Source: Bacteroidota bacterium
GTDB taxonomy: Bacteria > Bacteroidota > Bacteroidia > Cytophagales > Hymenobacteraceae
DNA length: 5,052 bases
Direction: 5' to 3'
NCBI GenBank assembly: GCA_023424725.1
Contig: JAFADQ010000062.1
Location: forward strand, 1-5,052
Position 1 is the first letter of the stretch, and each line of letters begins with the position of its first letter. Shown here in pieces: positions 1 through 5,052 of this stretch. The position numbers and the translations under genes were made by a program. The notes under the pieces are model-generated. The model searched no databases. It was not told the origin of the DNA and saw only the letters and a list, made by a program, of their open reading frames with translations.

Positions 1-1329
1 GTGGAATTTGTGCCTTTATTTGAGAAAGTTGCCACATTAAGCATTGGCGCACCGGTTATTTTCGGTATTTCGCTGCTGTTGTTTATCGGCGCGACGGGCA
101 AGAGCGCCCAGATTCCGTTGTTTACCTGGCTGCCGGATGCGATGGCGGGCCCTACTCCGGTTTCTGCTCTAATCCACGCGGCTACCATGGTTACGGCCGG
201 TATTTATATGGTGATCCGGAGCAACGTGCTTTACACCATGGCTCCCGATACACTCGAAATTATTGCCTGGGTTGGGTTGGCGACTGCCTTTTTGGGCGCT
301 ACTATTGGCTTGTTTCAGAACGATATTAAAAAGGTGCTGGCCTACTCTACAGTTAGTCAGTTGGGCTATATGTTCCTGGCGCTGGGCGTGATGGCGTATT
401 CGTCGTCGATGTTCCATGTGCTTACGCACGCCTTCTTTAAGGCGCTATTGTTCCTGGGTGCAGGCTCCGTTATTCATGCCATGAGCGGCGAACAGGACAT
501 CCGCCGCATGGGTGGTTTGCGCAAAGCTCTTCCAATTACATTCCTTACTTTCCTGATCGGTTGCATCGCTATTTCGGGTGTGCCGCCATTCTCTGGTTTC
601 TTCTCTAAAGACGAAATTCTGGCGCACGTGTACATGCACAGCAAGCCCATGTATGTTATCGGGGTGCTTACCTCTATGATGACGGCTTTCTACATGTTCC
701 GTTTGCTGTTCCTTACCTTCTTCGGCAACTTTAGGGGCACCGAAGAGCAGAAGCACCACCTGCACGAATCGCCGGTAAGCATGACCATGCCGCTAATTGT
801 GCTGGCTATTTTGGCTGTAGTGGGTGGTTTTATGGGCCTTCCAGCCGTTTTCGCCGAAACGCACCAACTGGCAAGCTTTATGGCGCCGCTGTTTGAGCTT
901 TCTAACCAGATAAACCCAAGCGCCGGAGCGCACCAGATAGACCACGCCACAGAATACTTGCTGATGGGAATTTCGGCCGGAGCGGCGGTGCTTTCTATTA
1001 TTATCGCTTACGTAATTTATGTAAGTAAGCGCGCTTTACCAGCCGAAGAAAACACCAAACTGAGCCCGCTGCACAACCTGGTGTACAACAAATATTACAT
1101 CGACGAGCTGTACAACGGCATCGTGGTTCGTCCGCTGCACTGGCTGTCGGTGCAGTTCCACAAAGTGGTAGATGTGCTGATGGTAGATGGAATGGTGAAC
1201 GGTGTGGGCAAACTGGTGGTGCAAAGCGGCCGCGGATTGCGCTACATGCAGCACGGTTCTATCGGTATTTATATTCTGGCCATGGTGGTGGGAATTATCG
1301 CCATTTTGTTCTTTACATTGATTTTCTAG
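1..1329 (+). CDS. nuoL: NADH-quinone oxidoreductase subunit L, C-terminal part (5' end outside window)
   Basis: NuoL is the distal antiporter-like membrane subunit of respiratory complex I; it couples NADH oxidation and quinone reduction to proton translocation across the inner membrane. The 442 visible residues align with Escherichia coli NuoL from about residue 196. GKSAQIPLFTWLPDAMAGPT at residues 33-52 contains Lys34 (E. coli Lys229), His59 in LIHAATMV matches His254, and His139, His143 and Lys147 in FHVLTHAFFKALLF match His334, His338 and Lys342. Lys203 in GFFSKDEIL corresponds to Lys399, the terminal channel lysine. All key proton-path residues are therefore present. The C-terminus keeps YYIDELYN (around residues 366-373), then the stretch expected to form the long lateral helix, and a last membrane anchor (about 422-442). 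The GTG at base 1 is almost surely an internal Val codon, since about 195 N-terminal residues are missing. The matching full protein would be near 637 residues, slightly longer than in E. coli. MrpA/MnhA-type antiporter subunits are related, but the YYIDELYN tail favours NuoL. Confidence 0.97.
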   Translation: MEFVPLFEKVATLSIGAPVIFGISLLLFIGATGKSAQIPLFTWLPDAMAGPTPVSALIHAATMVTAGIYMVIRSNVLYTMAPDTLEIIAWVGLATAFLGATIGLFQNDIKKVLAYSTVSQLGYMFLALGVMAYSSSMFHVLTHAFFKALLFLGAGSVIHAMSGEQDIRRMGGLRKALPITFLTFLIGCIAISGVPPFSGFFSKDEILAHVYMHSKPMYVIGVLTSMMTAFYMFRLLFLTFFGNFRGTEEQKHHLHESPVSMTMPLIVLAILAVVGGFMGLPAVFAETHQLASFMAPLFELSNQINPSAGAHQIDHATEYLLMGISAGAAVLSIIIAYVIYVSKRALPAEENTKLSPLHNLVYNKYYIDELYNGIVVRPLHWLSVQFHKVVDVLMVDGMVNGVGKLVVQSGRGLRYMQHGSIGIYILAMVVGIIAILFFTLIF

Positions 1330-1348
1330 AGAAAGAATTTTAAAACAG

Positions 1349-1382
1349 GAAAGGGCTGCTTCTGGTGAGGCAGCCCTTTTTT
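1349..1382 (+). terminator. Rho-independent terminator after nuoL
   Basis: AAAGGGCTGC (1350-1359) pairs perfectly with GCAGCCCTTT (1370-1379) around a 10-base loop; G1349 can wobble-pair with T1380. A run of six T residues (1377-1382) completes the classical form. It begins 20 bases after the nuoL stop codon and is correctly oriented to end nuoL transcription. The stem lacks a matching A-tract long enough for an efficient bidirectional terminator, and no minus-strand gene converges on it with confidence. Confidence 0.93.
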
Positions 1383-1471
1383 GTTGGGTTGTAGCAGACG
1401 GTTTTTTGAGGCTTGCAGGGGAAATCAGAATATTATTCAGACAATTTAAAGAGCTATATTCTACAATAAAT

Positions 1472-1486
1472 TCCACAAGATGTGGA
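1472..1486. repeat. Short hairpin / dyad TCCACA-AGA-TGTGGA
   Basis: A perfect 6-base inverted repeat with a 3-base spacer, about 140 bases after the nuoL stop codon. It has no T-tract, so it is not a terminator. It could be an operator-like dyad or part of a larger fold; it is short enough to be chance. Confidence 0.45.
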
Positions 1487-1630
1487 GTTTCTCTACATAA
1501 TTAACGGGCAAACCCACCTCCCGAAGTATGAATAAAACGGCAGATTTAAAACTCACAGATAAATTACATATCCATATTCTGTGCAGCTAACTTATTATTT
1601 ACCTTAAATTTTCTGTGCTTTTGTTCCCGG

Positions 1631-1644
1631 TTCAGGCACCTGAA
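1631..1644. repeat. Dyad TTCAGG-CA-CCTGAA
   Basis: A perfect 6-base inverted repeat with a 2-base centre, shaped like a binding site for a dimeric regulator. With a 2-base spacer it would not form a stable RNA hairpin without opening base pairs, so DNA-level recognition is the likelier use if it is functional. No regulator gene is in view and it is more than 600 bases from the next start codon, so its role is unknown. Confidence 0.4.
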
Positions 1645-1734
1645 TTTCGACATTTTTATGCCCGTAAAGAGCCTACAGGCATGAAAAACACAAACTTCAG
1701 AAAACAAAATATTTGAATAATGACTTTAATAACA

Positions 1735-1787
1735 GAATTCAGATTTTGGCCTGACCGGTAAAAACCACCAATCTGAATACCGAATTC
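1735..1787. repeat. Imperfect inverted repeat bounded by GAATTC
   Basis: ATTCAGATT (1737-1745) is the exact reverse complement of AATCTGAAT (1770-1778), and GG (1748-1749) can pair with CC (1768-1769) after a 2-base bulge. Identical GAATTC hexamers at 1735-1740 and 1782-1787 allow an alternative longer pairing in which GAATTC pairs with GAATTC and AGATT with AATCT, leaving a 7-base bulge. The loop holds the palindrome ACCGGT (1754-1759). There is no T-tract, so a terminator is unlikely. It could be a structured RNA element or the end of a small palindromic element. Confidence 0.55.
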
Positions 1788-1915
1788 TTATTTGTTTGAG
1801 GCTTTCGAAACAGGAAGAAAGAATTTTCTGGCATTAATTTTTCTCACATACTGCTTGTTAATTTCATCTGATGCCGATGCGCAGGAGAAGCGACGATATT
1901 GCTTTTTTCCATGAA

Positions 1916-1940
1916 CCTTAAAGTGATCTGATAATTAAGG
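1916..1940. repeat. Inverted repeat CCTTAA / TTAAGG
   Basis: A perfect 6-base arm at 1916-1921 pairs with 1935-1940 across a 13-base loop. On its own this is weak; it gains some weight from lying just before the denser hairpin cluster that starts at 2009. Confidence 0.35.
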
Positions 1941-2008
1941 CTTTGCCCAGGTTTAAATTTTACCACGAAAGCATCCGGGATTACTGATTCGGGTCGTTGC
2001 GAGGGCTC

Positions 2009-2134
2009 TATCAGATTCTCTGATACCTTGTGAATATAACAACAGTGGCGTTTAAACGCCACGAGCAAGGCCCTCGGGCCAACAAAGCCTGATTTTAATC
2101 CGTTACACGTTATTTTACTGGCATCGATAACGTG
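2009..2134. repeat. Cluster of five compact hairpins
   Basis: Five separate inverted repeats lie end to end in 126 bases: TATCAGA-TTC-TCTGATA (2009-2025); the perfect 18-base palindrome GTGGCGTTTAAACGCCAC (2045-2062); GGCCC-TC-GGGCC (2069-2080); GATT-TT-AATC (2091-2100); and CACGTTAT / ATAACGTG (2106-2113 and 2127-2134) around a 13-base loop. None is followed by a T-tract, so these are not ordinary terminators. The layout resembles palindromic intergenic repeat elements (REP-like or a non-autonomous mobile remnant), or a multi-stem RNA. The density of perfect arms is seen directly; the nature of the element is inference. Confidence 0.7.
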
Positions 2135-2263
2135 GCAATGTGGCTCTGATGAAAATGTTTCCTGAAAGTATCCGGGGTGTTTTCTCCCGATAGTTATGGG
2201 GGTTTCACTCTAATCAATTACAGGCAGAAACAGAAAATTTAAAAATGGCCTAAATGGGTATAT

Positions 2264-2268
2264 AGAGG
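2264..2268 (+). promoter_or_regulatory. Possible ribosome binding site for the MORN-like gene
   Basis: AGAGG lies 8 bases before the ATG at 2277, at a normal distance for pairing with the 16S rRNA tail. Bacteroidota often initiate without a strong Shine-Dalgarno sequence, so the match is supportive and not decisive. The signal peptide that begins right at this ATG supports the start more strongly. Confidence 0.45.
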
Positions 2269-2276
2269 TTTTATTA

Positions 2277-4286
2277 ATGAGTAATATATATAAATCGAAA
2301 ATATTTCTGCTTGCGATTATATGGGCTCTTGCCTGGGCAAACCCGGCACTCGGGCAAAAACAGGCAACCTACGATGGCTATTATAGTTTAAGTTACGGCC
2401 TTAGCGGCAAGGCTAATTTTAAATACACGGTTGCAAAAAAAGACACCATAAAACACGGGCCTTTCCGGTTTAAGTCGTCTTTTGCCGATGCCACAAATGG
2501 CTCTTCACTTCGCTCTGTTGTTATTTCGGGTGCCTATCAGCAAAATTTAAAAAACGGAATATGGCAGTATATTTCTAAAACCGTAGAGCCTGAAGGCGAG
2601 TTCGTAGAGAAAGACAACCAAATTGTTTACGAGGCATCGGGTCATGAATTTTTGGTTAAAGCCAATTTTAAAAACGGAGAAGCAACCGGCACCTGGGAAT
2701 TATTAGAACGGAAAATCAGAAAATCGGAGCTGGCAGATACTATATCTTATGTAAAAGCCGGTTTTAAAAACGGGGGCATTGCAGGCACTACAGAAGGAGT
2801 TTATAACGGAACCTGGTTTACCGGAAAAGTTAGCGATAACGGTTTTATACATGGTCAGTGGGTTTTTAGGCCGGTTGCTGCTGCCAAACCTGCCTTTACC
2901 GAGTACAGGGTTTATGACCAGGGCCACCAAACAAAACACTATTTTTTATTTGGAGCCGATACGTTGCACCTTCAATATGTAGGTTTAGCTGGCTTGGCCA
3001 CAGATGTAACGGTTTGGGAAAACACTACACTGGCCGGCAAATACTTCGATGCCCTGGAAAGTGCGCATACCGGATTAGCTAACAGTACAACAAAATACCA
3101 ACCGGCTCTTACAGACACAACTACTGCCCTGAAAACAACTACCAATAACCTCCTGAAAAATGTATTTTCTGCTTTTGCTATTTACGACAAAACACCATAC
3201 TGGGCATTAACAGATGGAGGCGAGCCAGAAACGGAAGTGCTTGCACGACTGCATAAAATACCCTACTCTTCCGAAGAAAAAGCAAACCTGGAAAGCACAA
3301 ATAAACTGCTATCGGAGGCTAATGCGCTTTTTGAGGAAGTGCTGGGCAACGCCGACTTAGAAATAAGCCGGTTTGCCAATCGCGACCTTGCTTTTTATCA
3401 TCAGCTGCTAAAAATCTACCAGCAAAATTTAGCCGCGCCTAACAAACTTATAAAGCAATTTGCAAAGCCCTCTTTTGAATATGTGAACCGCGAGGAAATT
3501 TTAAAGCATGTGATCGCAGAAACAGAATTTCCGGATACGGTTAGCTACCGGTTTAGAGACAGTACTTATGTAAAAAAATATTCTTTTCCGGAAATAAGAA
3601 ATGCACGCGGGCAAGACCTGCCCGCCGTAAACAGGTATTTAGGTAAGGTAGTGGCAGATATAACGAACATAGAAAAAAAAATAGATGCCCTACTGGAAAG
3701 CAAGCTGCGCGAATCGAGACTGATAATAAAAGAAAAGGAGCTTATACTGTTAAAAGATTCGGTTATTAGCCTGTATGCCAACCAACCCGCAAATGAGCGC
3801 TACAACAGTTATCATGGCAGAGTAGCGGAAAATATCCAGACTTTCGCTCTCGAAATTTTTACGCAGTATGCTCTATTACCTAATCAAAAAAAGGCCGATA
3901 CAATAGAGGTATTATTGCAATGTTACGAGTCTTTTCTGAGACTATATGAAGTGCAGGCCGACATTCCTTCTAAGCTAAAAAGGTTAGACGAAGCCTATAC
4001 ACGCACCGTTTGGAACCCTTTTACGATGTCGCACATGGAGGAACGCATGAAATCGCGAATTTATAATGCTTTTGAGCAACATGTGCTTCCTGGATATTTA
4101 CAGCTAATAGCAGAATATAAAAATTGCAGCGAATTAGAGAAACGGTACAAAAGTTTCGATACGATTTATGCCAGAATGATTGATTTACGCAACCAGGACA
4201 CAAAAGAAATTTCGCGCAAGTTAAGGGGAAACCACTCTACCCGGCGCGTTCTGGAAATTCTGGAACTAAACCTTAGCGGTATTTAG
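2277..4286 (+). CDS. Exported protein with MORN-like repeats and a long helical C-terminal half, function unknown
   Basis: Residues 1-27 form a typical signal peptide: Lys near the start, hydrophobic core IFLLAIIWALAWA, and a likely cut around ALGQ/K. There is no lipobox Cys, so the product should be periplasmic or surface-exposed, not a lipoprotein. Residues about 34-197 hold at least five degenerate MORN-like units, recognisable as GAYQQNLKNGIWQY (85-98), ANFKNGEATGTWEL (129-142), AGFKNGGIAG (161-170) and GKVSDNGFIHGQWVF (183-197), plus one at 36-65. Such Gly-aromatic hairpins are known from MORN and YwqK-type proteins. From about residue 290 onward the sequence is charged and helical, with coiled-coil candidates at about 331-357 and 457-500. 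No catalytic motif and no T9SS C-terminal sorting domain is evident. The ATG is chosen because the signal peptide starts there. The stop lies four bases before the DUF2490-type gene, so the two are probably one operon. I recognise the repeat type but not the family, and cannot assign a role beyond the envelope. Confidence 0.9.
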   Translation: MSNIYKSKIFLLAIIWALAWANPALGQKQATYDGYYSLSYGLSGKANFKYTVAKKDTIKHGPFRFKSSFADATNGSSLRSVVISGAYQQNLKNGIWQYISKTVEPEGEFVEKDNQIVYEASGHEFLVKANFKNGEATGTWELLERKIRKSELADTISYVKAGFKNGGIAGTTEGVYNGTWFTGKVSDNGFIHGQWVFRPVAAAKPAFTEYRVYDQGHQTKHYFLFGADTLHLQYVGLAGLATDVTVWENTTLAGKYFDALESAHTGLANSTTKYQPALTDTTTALKTTTNNLLKNVFSAFAIYDKTPYWALTDGGEPETEVLARLHKIPYSSEEKANLESTNKLLSEANALFEEVLGNADLEISRFANRDLAFYHQLLKIYQQNLAAPNKLIKQFAKPSFEYVNREEILKHVIAETEFPDTVSYRFRDSTYVKKYSFPEIRNARGQDLPAVNRYLGKVVADITNIEKKIDALLESKLRESRLIIKEKELILLKDSVISLYANQPANERYNSYHGRVAENIQTFALEIFTQYALLPNQKKADTIEVLLQCYESFLRLYEVQADIPSKLKRLDEAYTRTVWNPFTMSHMEERMKSRIYNAFEQHVLPGYLQLIAEYKNCSELEKRYKSFDTIYARMIDLRNQDTKEISRKLRGNHSTRRVLEILELNLSGI

Positions 4287-4290
4287 GTAT

Positions 4291-5052
4291 ATGAAGCTAA
4301 TTACATTATTCCGGGCATTATCGGCAATACTTTTGTTGCTAACGGTAGTTGCATCGTATGGCCAAACCGACCAGCGGGGGGCAAATTTTGGTGCACCGGC
4401 CACCAACTTATGGATCGGAACTTACTCTAAATTCAGATTATCTAACAAGCTGTTCTGGGATGCTCAGTTTCATTACCGCACCATTGGCGACGAAAACACG
4501 AAGTTTATTGCGCGCACAGCCCAAATTTATAACCGGCATGGGCTCAGTTACCGCGCTTCGCCAAACTTTATGTTTACCCTGGGGCCGGTGCTGCGGCTAA
4601 ACTTTTCGCCCGACCCCGGAAACCCCGAGTTCAAAAATATTGTTGTAGAACCCCGCATCTGGCACGAATATTTGTTTGCTTTACCTTACAAAAGGTTTAT
4701 TGCCTACCACAGGTTGCGCATAGAGCATCGCTGGAGTAAAGGCAATGGAATTAACGATCAATGGGTTTTTCGTAACAGATGGCGCTATAAATATTATATG
4801 GCCATTCCGATAAACAACACCGTATTGGCGCCAAAAACCCTCTTTTTTACGCCCGACGTAGAAATAATAATGCAAACCGGCAAAGTGGTTGGCGGTAGCC
4901 CCGTAGAAGATCTCCGCATTTATCCACAGATCGGTTACATTCACAACAGCAAATTTAAGTACACCGCCGGCCTTATGTGGACCACCGGGCAATCGTTAAA
5001 CAACCCATTAGAATATTCTACCCGCTGGGTTATTCGCGCCAATGTGTATATG
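4291..5052 (+). CDS. DUF2490-type outer-membrane beta-barrel protein (3' end outside window)
   Basis: The frame is open from the ATG at 4291 to the last base, giving 254 residues with no stop. Residues 1-25 are a clear signal peptide (MKLITLFRALSAILLLLTVV, then ASYGQ). The rest is made of alternating polar and aromatic strands such as LFWDAQFHYRT, FMFTLGPVLRLNF, RFIAYHRLRIEHRW, WVFRNRWRYKYYM and YIHNSKFKYTAGLMW, as expected of an outer-membrane barrel. The NLWIGTYSKFRLSNKLFWDAQ opening, the central RLRIEHRW and the terminal TRWVIRANVYM fit the DUF2490 family as I know it; such proteins are usually near this length, so only a few residues are likely missing. The family has no established function. 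Start choice is firm because of the signal peptide; the 4-base gap from the upstream stop implies co-transcription and possible translational coupling. A generic porin-like or other small barrel family is the main alternative. Confidence 0.88.
   Translation, partial: MKLITLFRALSAILLLLTVVASYGQTDQRGANFGAPATNLWIGTYSKFRLSNKLFWDAQFHYRTIGDENTKFIARTAQIYNRHGLSYRASPNFMFTLGPVLRLNFSPDPGNPEFKNIVVEPRIWHEYLFALPYKRFIAYHRLRIEHRWSKGNGINDQWVFRNRWRYKYYMAIPINNTVLAPKTLFFTPDVEIIMQTGKVVGGSPVEDLRIYPQIGYIHNSKFKYTAGLMWTTGQSLNNPLEYSTRWVIRANVYM

Larger units (their letters stand above)
1788..2209 (-). pseudogene. Possible decayed coding remnant, two overlapping minus-strand frames
   Basis: Read on the minus strand, 2209 down to 1844 is free of stops for about 121 codons but begins directly after an in-frame TAG (2212-2210). 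No ATG, GTG or TTG occurs near its 5' end; the first usable start is a TTG at 2068. A second frame, open from 1934 to a TAA at 1790-1788, overlaps it and ends in the natural-looking tail FFLPVSKASNK. Joining the frames with one shift near 1919-1925 gives about 140 codons, including VVKFKPGQSLNYQITL, which has the alternating pattern of beta strands. I do not recognise a family. The reading passes through the hairpin cluster at 2009-2134, which argues against a functional gene; the open frame may be partly a by-product of palindromes. No ribosome binding site or intact start supports expression. Confidence 0.2.
1383..2276. other. 894-bp intergenic region without a confident gene
   Basis: No open frame here has both a credible start and a recognisable product. 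The plus strand is densely interrupted by stops. The stretch is visibly more AT-rich than nuoL and contains many short inverted repeats: 1472-1486, 1554-1583 (CACAGA/TCTGTG), 1631-1644, 1658-1682 (ATGCC/GGCAT), 1735-1787, the 8-base palindrome TTTCGAAA at 1803-1810, 1916-1940 (CCTTAA/TTAAGG with a 13-base loop), and a tight cluster at 2009-2134. It must hold the promoter of the downstream two-gene unit, but I could not find a convincing Bacteroidota-type promoter (TTG about 19 bases before TAnnTTTG). Possible contents are a structured non-coding RNA, palindromic interspersed repeats, or the scar of a decayed gene or mobile element. I see no tRNA, no transposase fragment and no CRISPR repeats. 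Confidence 0.8.

Noticed and set aside
1..3. GTG at the first base as the true start of the first gene
   Set aside because: The reading frame matches NuoL from about residue 196, so the gene clearly continues upstream of the window; the GTG is an internal Val codon.
169..950. Three further minus-strand open frames opposite nuoL
   Set aside because: All are opposite well-conserved NuoL membrane segments and have low-complexity, non-protein-like translations.
1036..1476. 146-codon minus-strand open frame overlapping the end of nuoL
   Set aside because: It lies mostly opposite the conserved nuoL C-terminus and runs through the terminator; its His- and Gln-rich translation is typical of an antisense shadow.
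1554..1583. CACAGA/TCTGTG pair as a terminator or riboswitch stem
   Set aside because: Only six base pairs with an 18-base loop and no T-tract or downstream gene; kept only as part of the description of the gap.
1788..2209. Fragment of a CRISPR-associated RAMP (Cas6-like) protein
   Set aside because: The order of a Cys-rich stretch, an IPxAF segment and PGQSLNYQITL loosely recalls Cas6, but the spacing is wrong, the glycine-rich loop is absent, and no CRISPR array or cas gene is in the window.
2703..4203. Short open frames inside the MORN-like gene
   Set aside because: All are contained in a single uninterrupted 669-codon frame with a signal peptide and repeats; none has its own start context or recognisable product.
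4349..4992. Plus-frame and minus-strand open frames inside the barrel gene
   Set aside because: They overlap the full length of a convincing signal-peptide and beta-barrel frame that is open from 4291 to the window end.

Overview
The window most likely comes from a member of the Bacteroidota, probably Cytophagales (a Hymenobacteraceae-like relative is plausible). The grounds are a NuoL of the bacterial complex I type, a DUF2490-type outer-membrane barrel protein, a secreted protein with MORN-like repeats, and moderately AT-rich genes. The assignment rests on family recognition and composition, so the genus is not determined.

Layout. (1) Bases 1-1329 (+) hold the C-terminal two thirds of nuoL, the proton-pumping antiporter-like subunit of NADH:quinone oxidoreductase. 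The 5' part lies outside the window. A strong intrinsic terminator (1349-1382) follows at once. (2) Bases 1383-2276 form an unusually long gap of about 0.9 kb with no confident gene. It is more AT-rich than nuoL and rich in short inverted repeats. Five compact hairpins crowd into 2009-2134, and an imperfect palindrome bounded by two GAATTC sites lies at 1735-1787. On the minus strand, 1788-2209 can be read through almost entirely if one frameshift is allowed; it lacks a credible start and may be a decayed gene or chance. (3) Bases 2277-4286 (+) encode a 669-residue exported protein with a signal peptide, an N-terminal half built from MORN-like Gly/Trp/aromatic repeats and a long helical C-terminal half. 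(4) Only four bases downstream, bases 4291 to the window end encode a DUF2490-type outer-membrane beta-barrel protein, nearly complete but cut by the window edge.

How the parts relate. The nuoL end and the downstream pair are separate transcription units, divided by the terminator and the long gap. The two exported proteins are almost certainly co-transcribed and probably act together in the cell envelope, but neither has a known biochemical role that can be read from sequence. The best candidates for something undescribed are this two-gene envelope module and the hairpin-rich intergenic stretch. I see no CRISPR array, tRNA, rRNA, transposase or defence gene.
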